From Methylobacter sp. (GTDB taxonomy: Bacteria > Pseudomonadota > Gammaproteobacteria > Methylococcales > Methylomonadaceae): a stretch of DNA of 64,000 bases. Positions 1-7,884 of the stretch are shown here, piece after piece. Numbering within the stretch: the stretch's first letter is position 1; each line of letters starts with the position of its first letter. The stretch is taken from assembly GCA_030679035.1 (NCBI GenBank), contig JAUXTH010000101.1:62001-126000 (forward strand). Reading direction: 5' to 3'. The position numbers and the translations under genes were made by a program. Below the pieces are notes generated by a model. The model did no database searches. It was not told the DNA's origin and saw only the letters and a program-made list of their open reading frames with translations.

Positions 1-1152
1 CTGAAGCTAAAATTGCCGGAATTCATGATACCTTCAGCCTATGTGTTCCTCAAAGCCTTGCCGCTCACTCCTAATGGCAAGCTGAACCGTAAAGCCCTGC
101 CACAGCCTTTGGCAGAAGTAGTAGCCAAAGGATGCTCTGCTACACGCAATGAGATCGAATGTAAACTGATTGATGTCTGGAAAAATTTACTGGGTGTGAA
201 GAATATTGGCATTCACGACAATTTCTTCGAGCTGGGCGGACATTCCTTGCTGGCGGTCAAAATGGCTACTGAAATTAGCAAGCAGTTCAATTTTGACATG
301 CCCTTGGGCGCAATTTACCGATCTCCGACCATTAAAGAAACAGCAAAAATAATAAGATCCTATGATAAGCACCCTTGGTATTCTCTTGTTCCAATTCAGA
401 CGCAAGGTTTACGGCCCCCCTTGTTTGCGGTTCACACCATTTCGCTACTTGACCTGCCCCGGTATCTAGGAAATGATCAACCGCTCTATTTTCTCCGATA
501 TGGCATGGCGGCAGAAAGCGGTAATCGTTCTGTCCATTTGCCGCCAATGGAAGAACTGGCCAGTCATTATATTAATGAGCTGCAACGGGTGCAGCCGCAA
601 GGACCCTACTACTTGATAGGGTTTTCCTTTGGCGGCATGATTGCTTATGAAATGGCCTGTCAATTACTTGAAAATGGACACCGAGTGAACTTTGTGGGAA
701 TGTTGGATACACACCTGACAGATGAAAAGCAGTTGCTACCCTATCATCGGATAATCCATAATTTTTTTAGGCAAAGCCCAAGCCGGCTCGTGAGAGGGAT
801 AAAAAATAAAATCACTGACTTGGTAAAACCCTATAAATATGGCTCAGGCTTCTGGCCTCACATTTATACATTAGCTCCTGACAAGGCATGTCGCAATAAT
901 TATCAACCGAAAAGTTATAAGGGGCGTGTGACACTATTTCAAGGATGGGATTGGGAAACTACGCTTTTTAGTAAGGCCCCAGCAGAACTAGCATGGACAC
1001 AACTTTTGGGTGATAGGATCGACGTTCAACAGGTTTCCGGTGCGCATTCTGATATATGCAAAGAGCCTCACGTCAAAATCCTGGCTGCAAAAATAATAGC
1101 TTGTATGGATAAGGCAATTAACGAAAGAGGTGATGAACCCTGTTCACGATAA
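1..1152 (+). CDS. Non-ribosomal peptide synthetase, C-terminal end (adenylation tail, carrier domain, thioesterase); partial
   Basis: The frame is open from the first base, so this is the last 383 residues of a larger synthetase that starts left of the window. In order one sees the tail of an adenylation domain with the A10-type motif PLTPNGKLNRKALP (from residue 21), a peptidyl-carrier domain with the phosphopantetheine serine in LGGHSLLAV (Ser82), and a type I thioesterase with the elbow GFSFGG (Ser209), an aspartate in MLDTH (Asp236) and a histidine in SGAHSD (His349). All three catalytic-triad candidates are present. In this family the thioesterase releases the finished peptide from the assembly line, so this is the terminal module. 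The product cannot be told because the specificity-determining part is outside the window. The next gene begins about 300 bp downstream and is not an obvious tailoring enzyme. Confidence 0.93.
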   Translation: MKLKLPEFMIPSAYVFLKALPLTPNGKLNRKALPQPLAEVVAKGCSATRNEIECKLIDVWKNLLGVKNIGIHDNFFELGGHSLLAVKMATEISKQFNFDMPLGAIYRSPTIKETAKIIRSYDKHPWYSLVPIQTQGLRPPLFAVHTISLLDLPRYLGNDQPLYFLRYGMAAESGNRSVHLPPMEELASHYINELQRVQPQGPYYLIGFSFGGMIAYEMACQLLENGHRVNFVGMLDTHLTDEKQLLPYHRIIHNFFRQSPSRLVRGIKNKITDLVKPYKYGSGFWPHIYTLAPDKACRNNYQPKSYKGRVTLFQGWDWETTLFSKAPAELAWTQLLGDRIDVQQVSGAHSDICKEPHVKILAAKIIACMDKAINERGDEPCSR

Positions 1153-1452
1153 TGCCATCAAACTGGGGCTGTCCTTGCTCTGTGTTGTGAACAAAGGTAT
1201 AAAATATTCATAGAACGTGTTTTTAAGAATCTTTATTTTTCCTTTGATAGATTCAGGGCGGACAGAAAAATTCTTAAACCGGTTGGTGGGATACGATTGC
1301 ATACGGATACCTGACCTTTGATCTGAGCATCATAGCTCTGACCATGATGGGCTATTACAATTCTGAGCTATACTGACAAATAAACGAAAAGTAGTAGCCC
1401 GTCATTCAAAAGTGTAGAGTTGATGTGTTTCTACCGTCTAATCACTTTATAT
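1153..1452. other. Intergenic stretch between the NRPS and the C13 peptidase gene
   Basis: No convincing reading frame is seen. Two segments, about 1347-1359 (GATGGGCTATTAC) and 1391-1404 (GTAGTAGCCCGTC), can pair with G-U tolerance to give a hairpin with a loop of some 30 nt. This could be a weak terminator for the NRPS or part of the leader of the next gene. Confidence 0.4.
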
Positions 1453-2847
1453 ATGAGTCTATTCGTTAATAATTTTAGCTGTAACTTAAGGTCGGGAGTG
1501 CGTCTGGGATTTTTTCTTCCCTGCAAGCTCAGCGATTTCAGATTTAGTCTCGATCAGCTTGCTCTGTTGGTGATGCTGGATCTTCTGCTTGAAGTCGTTT
1601 CCGATTATGCGCAGGTGTTGCCCAAGCCGGAATTCAATCTGTATGCATTGCCAACCTATACTCTCAATTTGGCCTGCTTTTTTCTTGCGGTCTATTTAAT
1701 CGGTAAGTTGCTGCGACGGGATTTTGCCGCGCTGCAAATCGGCGTTATGGTTTATAGCTTCGGGCCATTGTCGATAGTGCTGGACAAGGCGCTTGCTCAT
1801 CCGTACATACAATCGGTGAGTTACAACTTGTGGCTATCTCATCTGTTTTCGATCTATGTCATCGCTATTCTTGGCAGGGTGCTGTATTTGGTCAGTGGGC
1901 GTTTAAAATGGCTGACTGCCGCTGCGTTAGTGCTGATGACGGTAGCGCTAAGCGTACCCCCTGTGTTTTTTGAGAAATATGCCCCGTTTTGGTTTGCTGA
2001 GGAGATGCAGGACGAGACCGACCCCTACGCCGAATACAGGGCATTGGATGCCGAGGCGTTAATGTACAGCCAACCGGCAATACTTGATAAGGCCTTGGCT
2101 CAATTGCAGCCGCAACGAAAAAAAATAACCGATATTTTCTTTGTCGGTTTTGCCGCTTATGCGACCGAAGACGTTTTCTCCAAAGAAGTCGATTATATCA
2201 AGCAATTGCTAGAGGAGCGTTTCGATACCAAGGGCCACTCGATTAATCTGATTAATCATTTACACACGCTGGATCATACGCCGCTGGCCACTTCCACCAA
2301 TCTTGCCATTACCCTGAAACGTATCGGCAAATTAATGAATGCCGAGGAAGACGTTTTATTACTGTATTTAACCAGTCACGGTTCAAAAGATCATCAGCTG
2401 TCGGTTTCGTTTTGGCCGTTGGCGTTAAATGATATTACCCCGGAAAAATTAAACGCCATGATCGACGAGGCCGGGATTAAATGGCGTATGATCGTCATTT
2501 CCGCATGTTATTCGGGCGGATTTGTCAAAGCCTTGCAAGGGCCGACAACCTTGGTGGCGACCGCCGCTGCGGCCGATAAAACCTCGTTCGGCTGCGGTAC
2601 GGAATCGGAATTTACTTATTTTGGCGAAGCGGTGTTCAAGGAACAGTTAAATCGCCAAAGCTCATTTATCACGGCGCTGCAACAGGCTAATGTGTCGATA
2701 GGCCAACGCGAAGTCCGCGAAAAACTGGGAGCCTCCATGCCGCAATTATCGGTTGGCGCGGCGATAGAGCCAAAACTCAAACAACTGGACAAGGATATGC
2801 ATCAACACCAATGCGGTATCGCCAAGATAAAGCTGCCGAACTGCTGA
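1453..2847 (+). CDS. Membrane-anchored C13 family (legumain-like) cysteine peptidase
   Basis: The C-terminal half carries the legumain/caspase-clan dyad: His in YLTSHGSKD (about His309 from this start) and Cys in VISACYSGGF (about Cys352), each preceded by a hydrophobic strand as in family C13. The N-terminal ~180 residues are hydrophobic with four to five likely membrane segments, ending in VALSVPPVFFEKYAPFW, so the protease domain is probably tethered to the inner membrane. The frame is open 33 bases further upstream with a TTG. I chose the ATG at 1453 because MSLFVNNFSCNLRSG leads directly into the hydrophobic region. C13 domains in bacteria are widespread but mostly of unknown substrate. 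It stands alone between the NRPS and a YddA-like exporter on the same strand; whether it processes a peptide is speculation. Confidence 0.85.
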   Translation: MSLFVNNFSCNLRSGVRLGFFLPCKLSDFRFSLDQLALLVMLDLLLEVVSDYAQVLPKPEFNLYALPTYTLNLACFFLAVYLIGKLLRRDFAALQIGVMVYSFGPLSIVLDKALAHPYIQSVSYNLWLSHLFSIYVIAILGRVLYLVSGRLKWLTAAALVLMTVALSVPPVFFEKYAPFWFAEEMQDETDPYAEYRALDAEALMYSQPAILDKALAQLQPQRKKITDIFFVGFAAYATEDVFSKEVDYIKQLLEERFDTKGHSINLINHLHTLDHTPLATSTNLAITLKRIGKLMNAEEDVLLLYLTSHGSKDHQLSVSFWPLALNDITPEKLNAMIDEAGIKWRMIVISACYSGGFVKALQGPTTLVATAAAADKTSFGCGTESEFTYFGEAVFKEQLNRQSSFITALQQANVSIGQREVREKLGASMPQLSVGAAIEPKLKQLDKDMHQHQCGIAKIKLPNC

Positions 2848-3012
2848 CAAATGCACTGATAATTCATCGGTGTAACCCATGTCCTTGCATTAATTAGGTT
2901 ACAAAGGTGTGAAAACCGGAAAAATTCCATTAGAATCGTGGGTGGCAAAAGACGGGCACACTAGAATAATAAAAAGCCGGTTATTTATTTCACCCTAACT
3001 CGGAGTTTTCCT

Positions 3013-4707
3013 TTGCAATTTTCAAACGGATTTTTCATTCAATTCATTCGGTTAGCGGGGCCTTTTTGGCATTCTGAACATAAGTCCACTATTCGCAGTC
3101 TGGTATTGGCTTTATTTATGCTGACCGTGTTGCAGATTGGCATTGCTGTCTTTATCACGGAATGGAGCGCTGACCTATTCAATGCGCTTGAACAGCGCTC
3201 AATGAGCGGATTATTTACCCAAATTGGGCTGATCGTGCTGATTTTTTGCGCCAATATAGCGGTAACCACCGCCCATTTTAAAATTAAGCGGCGCTTGCAA
3301 CTCGACTGGCGCAGCTGGCTGACACACCATTTGATCGGTAAATGGATGACCGATGGCCGTCATTATCTGGTCACACACATTCAGGGGGAAGGCGCACACG
3401 ACAATCCTGATGGGCGTATCGCTGAAGATATCCGCATTGCGACCGAAGCCGCTATCGATTTATCTCACTCGCTAATTTATTGTTTGTTGGTGCTGATCAG
3501 TTTTTCCAAAATTCTGTGGACGCTGTCCGGCGTTGTCACGCTTAACCTGTTTTTCGTTGAAATCCCCATACACGGGCATTTGCTCTGGCTGGCCATGATT
3601 TATGCGGCATGCGCTTCCACATTGGGCTGGTGGCTGGGCCGACCCTACACCCTGGCGACTGATGCCAGGCAAACCGTAGAAGCCAATTTCAGGTTCGGCC
3701 TGGTAACCGCGCGGGAAAATTCCCTGGCGATTGCGCTGGTTCATGGTGAAGCCAATGAACAGAGCCGTTTCGTCGGACTTTTTAAGGATATTGTCCACGC
3801 CTGGCAGCGGCAAACCCTTACCTGGTCGCATCTATTCATGCTCACATCCGGGTATTCGGTGTTGTCGATGGCGTTCCCCATTCTGGTGTCTGCGCCCCGC
3901 TATATTCTGGGGAGCATCCCGCTCGGGGCCTTGATGCAATCGGCTCAGGCATTCCAACAAACGGCTGGAGCGTTGTCCTGGCCGGTTGATAACATGGCCA
4001 GAGTCGCGGAATGGCGGGCTTCGGTTGAGCGGGTATTGGGATTGGTTAATGGATTGGACAGGTTAGAGCAGGAAATCACCCGCTACGATCCGCATCGAAT
4101 TCATCGGGAAAAAACCGAACAGGATGCTTTGCGTTTTAATGAGCTGTGCATTATCAGGCTTGACGGCGTCGTGTGCGTATCGGCGATCAATGCCGAAATC
4201 CTGCCGGGAGATCGCGTACTGGTTACCGGCAACGCCTTTACCGGTTCCAAGCTGTTCAAGGCGATAGTCGGTCTTTGGCCGTGGGGAGAAGGGGTTATTG
4301 AGCTGCCGCCCGATCCGGTATTTTTTATGCCGCCACGGCCTTATTTGCCGACCGGAACCTTGAGGTCGGCGATCTGTTATCCGTCAACCCACATAGAATA
4401 TACCGAGTCTGCAATTGCAGAGGCGCTTGTGCTGGTAGAGCTGCAAGAATTGCAGGAGCAACTGGATCATGTCGATAATTGGGCCAGCGCGCTGTCTCGT
4501 GAGCAACAACAGCGTCTGGGTGTGGTTCGATTGCTGTTGCAGCAGCCCAAGTGGATATTGTTGCAAGAGTCGATGGACTCGCTCGATTCAACATGCGAAA
4601 TGAAGATGCTGAATTTGATAGCCAAAAAACTGCCTGAGGCCGCGATACTGACGATTACCAATGAACCGAGGGCGGAGGGGTTTCATCAGCGGCGGATCGT
4701 GCTGTAA
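3013..4707 (+). CDS. SbmA/YddA-like ABC exporter (fused permease and ATPase) with degenerate nucleotide-binding motifs
   Basis: The N-terminal ~340 residues are a transmembrane domain of the SbmA/BacA/YddA type (TEWSADLFNALEQR, RRLQLDWRSWLTHHLIGKW and MARVAEWRASVERVLGLV are family-typical). The C-terminal ~200 residues align with the ATPase domain but the motifs are damaged. Walker A reads GNAFTGSK (residues 406-413), one residue short and with S/K inverted against GxxGxGKST. The signature reads LSREQQQR (494-501). Walker B reads ILLQES with Gln518 where aspartate is expected. The frame is nevertheless intact over 564 codons, so this is not a simple pseudogene. The start is a TTG preceded by CGGAG. 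SbmA itself lacks an ATPase domain and uses the proton gradient, so this protein may work the same way with a vestigial domain. The substrate is unknown; the family moves peptides, B12 and modified antibiotics. Confidence 0.85.
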   Translation: MQFSNGFFIQFIRLAGPFWHSEHKSTIRSLVLALFMLTVLQIGIAVFITEWSADLFNALEQRSMSGLFTQIGLIVLIFCANIAVTTAHFKIKRRLQLDWRSWLTHHLIGKWMTDGRHYLVTHIQGEGAHDNPDGRIAEDIRIATEAAIDLSHSLIYCLLVLISFSKILWTLSGVVTLNLFFVEIPIHGHLLWLAMIYAACASTLGWWLGRPYTLATDARQTVEANFRFGLVTARENSLAIALVHGEANEQSRFVGLFKDIVHAWQRQTLTWSHLFMLTSGYSVLSMAFPILVSAPRYILGSIPLGALMQSAQAFQQTAGALSWPVDNMARVAEWRASVERVLGLVNGLDRLEQEITRYDPHRIHREKTEQDALRFNELCIIRLDGVVCVSAINAEILPGDRVLVTGNAFTGSKLFKAIVGLWPWGEGVIELPPDPVFFMPPRPYLPTGTLRSAICYPSTHIEYTESAIAEALVLVELQELQEQLDHVDNWASALSREQQQRLGVVRLLLQQPKWILLQESMDSLDSTCEMKMLNLIAKKLPEAAILTITNEPRAEGFHQRRIVL

Positions 4708-4744
4708 TTTTCTATTCCCATCACATATCAAAATTCAGCATCCA

Positions 4745-4900
4745 TGCTCCCTCTCCTGCTGGATGCCTACATGGATGTAGGTAGTAGAGCAACGCAGGAG
4801 CAGTTGCCGAGAGGGCTGGGGTGAGGAGATTTTAAACAGAAGCCGGACGGGGCGCATATTGCCCCGTTCGAAACGTTTTGCGTTGGTTAATTGCGGCTAC
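4745..4900. repeat. Intergenic palindromic repeats, including a reverse copy of the family-A element
   Basis: The gap between the exporter and the CoiA-like gene holds a CCCTCTC...GAGAGGG inverted pair (about 4750-4816). At 4843-4900 there is a reverse-strand copy of the element seen at 20856-20974, 22147-22265 and 22914-23004, recognisable by AAACGTTTTGCGTTGGTTAA and the GGACGGGGC/GCCCCGTTC arms. No gene is seen here. Confidence 0.7.
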
Positions 4901-4991
4901 TTTACTTGATCATCGTGGAAACATTAGGAGCGGGGGTGCAAAAAAACGCCTCGCTTGAGTGGGCTGGGGCTTACCTTTACATTAAGCGTAA

Positions 4992-5879
4992 ATGAAAATT
5001 ATGCGTTTTGACGAAAAAGAAGAAAAAATTGTAAGGCAAGCTGAGGAAGTAGGCTGTTTTGGTCTAGTTGGTGGTATGGCAAAAAATTTGCGTACACATA
5101 CAAAATACTATGCCAGTAGTGCATCAAAATCTGATGGCCCATTTTACTGTGAGGAGTGTTATTCCGATGCAGTTTTAAGGCGTTGTATTGATAAAAAGGA
5201 TCATTTTGCACATAAGACCCCTTTAAGCCCTGTTATTCCTAAAGGGGAGAGCGATCTTCATTGGCAGTGTAAGAATTCGATATGTAAATATCTATCAAAT
5301 ATTTTTCCATCAGGAAATTGGGCTGTTGAAAGGCCGATAGAAAAAAATAAAGAGAAAGGTATTCCTGATCTTCGTCCAGATGTTAGCGGGAGAATAAACG
5401 GTTACCCGATTACAATTGAGGTGCAAGCGAGTTCACTAACTATCCCGGAAATAGTTAAAAGAACGGAGGCATATTCAAAAAGAAAGATTGCAATATTATG
5501 GGTTGTGCCATTGCTCGGGGAGTTGTTAAGTGCGCCATTTAGACCTAGACAATATGAAAGATATTTTCATAGTATGTATTATGGAAGAATCTACTATTGG
5601 TGGCCTGATTTAGGGGCAAAATTGGTTCCGGTGCATTATGGCGTAGCAAAGCGTCACATTGAATACTCTTCTTGGTATGATGAAAATCGCGACTTTCAAG
5701 AAGCTGGTGATTATGACAAAGTATATAAGGTAATCAAAACACCAATATTTGGAGAAAAATTAAATATTGATCAAGGATTTTATTACCATAAAAGGGATAA
5801 ATTTATACCAGAAAATGAGCGAAAAGAAATCCCAGCAGGATTTTTATGGCAAGATCATCTAGAAAAATGGTGGGAGTAA
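4992..5879 (+). CDS. CoiA-like nuclease-fold protein
   Basis: The middle of this 295-residue protein has the competence-protein CoiA pattern: a Cys pair in YCEECYSDAVLRRC, then DHFAHK, then HWQCKNSICKYL, and finally a PD-(D/E)xK-like core GIPDLRPDVSG...PITIEVQAS with candidate catalytic residues Asp, Glu and Gln. CoiA of Gram-positive bacteria is needed for DNA uptake and processing in competence, but CoiA-like proteins in Gram-negatives are uncharacterised and often sit in accessory regions. The gene is clearly more AT-rich than its neighbours (many AAA, ATA and TAT codons), stands alone and lies between repeat-rich gaps, which suggests recent transfer. It could also be a solitary defence nuclease. 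The fold assignment is fairly safe, the function is not. Confidence 0.75.
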   Translation: MKIMRFDEKEEKIVRQAEEVGCFGLVGGMAKNLRTHTKYYASSASKSDGPFYCEECYSDAVLRRCIDKKDHFAHKTPLSPVIPKGESDLHWQCKNSICKYLSNIFPSGNWAVERPIEKNKEKGIPDLRPDVSGRINGYPITIEVQASSLTIPEIVKRTEAYSKRKIAILWVVPLLGELLSAPFRPRQYERYFHSMYYGRIYYWWPDLGAKLVPVHYGVAKRHIEYSSWYDENRDFQEAGDYDKVYKVIKTPIFGEKLNIDQGFYYHKRDKFIPENERKEIPAGFLWQDHLEKWWE

Positions 5880-5927
5880 ATACGGTTAACAAACCATCCA
5901 ATTGTCTCGTTCCCCGACTTTTACTCT

Positions 5928-5953
5928 GGTTCCCAAGCTTGAGCTTGGTAACT
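5928..5953. repeat. Short dispersed palindrome (GTTCCCAAGCT/AGCTTGG..AAC type)
   Basis: The sequence GGTTCCCAAGCTTGAGC followed by TTGGTAAC forms a hairpin. Related copies lie at about 44343-44360 and 63789-63820, with a fragment near 7841-7857. It lies directly upstream of the toxin-antitoxin pair. Confidence 0.6.
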
Positions 5954-5970
5954 AGCGAGTGAGGATATTT

Positions 5971-6150
5971 ATGCAAGCAGTTAAACAAGAAGCCCTGAAC
6001 ACTATCGCCCGGCTCCCGGAAGATGCCGATATGGAAGAGATCATGTATCGGCTCTATGTGTTGGAAAATATCCGGCGAGGACAACAGGATGTCGCCCAAG
6101 GCAAAACGCAATCCGCAGAAGAGGTGCTTAGAGACATTCAAACATGGTGA
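5971..6150 (+). CDS. Antitoxin of a ParE/RelE-type toxin-antitoxin pair
   Basis: This 59-residue protein (MQAVKQEALNTIARLPEDAD...) matches the short helical antitoxins that precede ParE/RelE-family toxins. The C-terminal part (RGQQDVAQGKTQSAEEVLRD) is the charged tail such antitoxins use to block the toxin. The ATG at 5971 is preceded by GAGGAT; a GTG 12 bases upstream overlaps that site and is less likely. It overlaps the toxin gene by 7 nt, the usual arrangement for translational coupling. By family rule the complex would repress its own promoter; no operator was identified. Confidence 0.75.
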   Translation: MQAVKQEALNTIARLPEDADMEEIMYRLYVLENIRRGQQDVAQGKTQSAEEVLRDIQTW

Positions 6151-6434
6151 AATGGACGGATCATGCCTTGGCACAGCTTCGCTATATTTACGATTATATC
6201 GCCCATGATTCATCGCTCTACGCCAAGCGAGTCAGCGACGCGATGGTGCGTAAAACGGTTGGACTCAATGAGCTTCCCTATCAGGGGCGCAAAGTGCCGG
6301 AGTTGAATGACGAGTCTATCCGCGAATTAGGGTTGTATTCCTACCGGATTATTTATGAGATAAAAACCAACTCGGTCGAGATTCTTGCGGTGATTCATAA
6401 ACGGCGGAATTTTACGCAGGAAGATTTGTCTTAA
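6144..6434 (+). CDS. ParE/RelE-superfamily toxin
   Basis: The 96 residues have the ParE/RelE layout: an N-terminal helical hairpin (WTDHALAQLRYIYDYIAHDS...AKRVSDAMV), a central GRKVPELNDESIRELGLYSYRIIYEI and a C-terminal strand with VIHKRRNF. The pattern IRELGLYSYRIIYE is characteristic of ParE-like members. RelE-type proteins cut mRNA on the ribosome and ParE-type proteins poison gyrase; the sequence alone does not settle which. It is translationally coupled to the antitoxin. This is one of three toxin-antitoxin pairs within about 15 kb. Confidence 0.85.
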   Translation: MVKWTDHALAQLRYIYDYIAHDSSLYAKRVSDAMVRKTVGLNELPYQGRKVPELNDESIRELGLYSYRIIYEIKTNSVEILAVIHKRRNFTQEDLS

Positions 6435-6461
6435 AACTGATGGTCTTATGGGCAAGGTGTA

Positions 6462-6492
6462 TAGGGTGGGTGAGGCACGAAGCCCATCCTAT
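6462..6492. repeat. Short dispersed repeat (GGGTGGG...CGAAGCCCATCC)
   Basis: AGGGTGGGTGAGGCACGAAG followed by CCCATCC has short pairing arms GGGTGGG/GCCCATCC. A similar copy is at about 25637-25668 (GGGTGGGCTAAGGTACGAAG, CCCATTC). Both lie just downstream of genes. Confidence 0.5.
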
Positions 6493-6650
6493 TCAGGATA
6501 TTATCTCCTTCCCCGACTTCTGCTTGTTATTTTTACCAAGGTTTGACATATATCCTTTATAAAGTTTAATGTAGCCTTTCGCTTACATTAGCCCTTATTC
6601 ACGGCGTTTTTTTACGCTATTTTCCGGCCTGTCAAAAGAGAGATTTAGAA

Positions 6651-7277
6651 ATGCAAACACCAATCTTGCTTGATAACCCTCAAAACCTTAATAACAAACG
6701 CACGGCCCCCCGAATATCCTGGATTTGGACTGTTTTATCGGCATTGTTTTTAAGCCTATCGTTTTCTACGCCCAGCTACAGCCATCGAGGAGCGCCTGAC
6801 GAGGTTGATATTTGCCGGATCAAGGTCGGCCCCGAAGTAATCCACTTTACCGCTTATACGCCGACATTTACCCAAAGCGAGGGGTATTGCCGCTTTATCC
6901 CGAATGTGGGGCTGACTAATCTGATTTTCGATTATGAGGGGAAAAAACTCAGGGACGTCTCAATAGAATTCGAAGTGACTAACGAGCCCGAAGGGACGCG
7001 CATTTTTTATCTGGAGCCGCAAAAAACCAAAACCGGATCGGTTAAAGCGGATATTGATTTTGCCAAATATGGCGCGGGTGATTATCTAGCACATGTGACT
7101 ATCGTTCATGATGGCGAAAAACTGGACACGCATTTGCCGTTTGTCGTTGGCGCCGAAGAAGATAAATCGCATTGGAAGCGGAATTTGTTTATGTTTATAG
7201 CCGTGGTCGTGTTGGTGATCGGCGGTATTGCAATATTAAGTCGCAAACTGGCTGACAAGGAAAATACGGGGCTTTAG
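6651..7277 (+). CDS. Exported protein with one periplasmic two-cysteine domain and a C-terminal membrane helix
   Basis: A long N-terminal segment (about residues 23-45, WTVLSALFLSLSFSTPSYS) looks like a signal sequence. It is followed by a ~120-residue mainly beta domain beginning SHRGAPDEVDICRIKVG, and by a single C-terminal membrane helix (NLFMFIAVVVLVIGGIAIL) with a short basic tail. Two cysteines stand in similar settings, EVDICRIKVG and SEGYCRFIPN. This architecture resembles AmoD/PmoD, periplasmic proteins found with ammonia and methane monooxygenases. The match is from memory of the layout only and no pmo gene is in the window. The gene stands alone, with AGAGAG upstream of the ATG. 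Without that link it is an unknown membrane-anchored periplasmic protein. Confidence 0.6.
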   Translation: MQTPILLDNPQNLNNKRTAPRISWIWTVLSALFLSLSFSTPSYSHRGAPDEVDICRIKVGPEVIHFTAYTPTFTQSEGYCRFIPNVGLTNLIFDYEGKKLRDVSIEFEVTNEPEGTRIFYLEPQKTKTGSVKADIDFAKYGAGDYLAHVTIVHDGEKLDTHLPFVVGAEEDKSHWKRNLFMFIAVVVLVIGGIAILSRKLADKENTGL

Positions 7278-7291
7278 CAACCAGTTACCAG

Positions 7292-7819
7292 TCACTCCGA
7301 CGTTATCAACGCCAGCAAATCGGTGACGCCAACGTCCAATCCTTGTTGCGACAGCAAGGTAGTCGCTTGGCCTCTGTGGTGAGTTTGGTGGTTAAAGAAA
7401 TGCAGCATCAGGCTGGCGAAGTTTTTGACTGACGCTTTGCCTTTCATATTGCGATAGGCAAGCTTATGGTTCAGGTCGGACGTGTTAAGTTGCTCGCACC
7501 AGCTTATGATCGTGGCATCCAAGTTCCGGCGTTCCGCGCTTAACGCGGTAAAGTCATCAAGCAGGGTTTGCGCCAGGGCTTGCGGTTTGGGCATCGCGCG
7601 GATCTGATCCAGCGCCGGATGTTGCGAGGGATGCTCGGAAAAGCGTTGCAGCCAGATAATATCGGCCACGATGATGTGGTTCAAGGTGCCTAACAGCGAA
7701 CCGAAAAACGCGCCGCGATTCCTGGCAAGCTCGTCGGCAGGCAATTGGGCTGCGGTGTTGTAGAGCTTGTCGTTCATCCATTGGTTGTAACGGCTTAATA
7801 AACGTAAGTGTTCAAGCAT
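7292..7819 (-). CDS. DinB-family (YfiT/DinB four-helix) protein
   Basis: This 175-residue protein matches the DinB superfamily: an N-terminal helix LRLLSRYNQWMNDKLY, then GSLLGTLNHIIVADIIWLQRF with the first metal-ligand histidine, and MLHFFNHQTHHRGQATTLL with the second pair of histidines. The three-histidine set of the family is complete. DinB-fold proteins bind a divalent metal and include thiol transferases; the exact reaction here is unknown. It is convergent with the exported-protein gene (14 bp between stops) and divergent from the GNAT gene, so it is probably monocistronic. Confidence 0.87.
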   Translation of the reverse strand: MLEHLRLLSRYNQWMNDKLYNTAAQLPADELARNRGAFFGSLLGTLNHIIVADIIWLQRFSEHPSQHPALDQIRAMPKPQALAQTLLDDFTALSAERRNLDATIISWCEQLNTSDLNHKLAYRNMKGKASVKNFASLMLHFFNHQTHHRGQATTLLSQQGLDVGVTDLLALITSE

Positions 7820-7884
7820 GGTAAGGTTCCTGTTTTGTGAAACTTGAGCTTGGGAAGTAGCAACGCGTCCTACGAGGCAATTTT

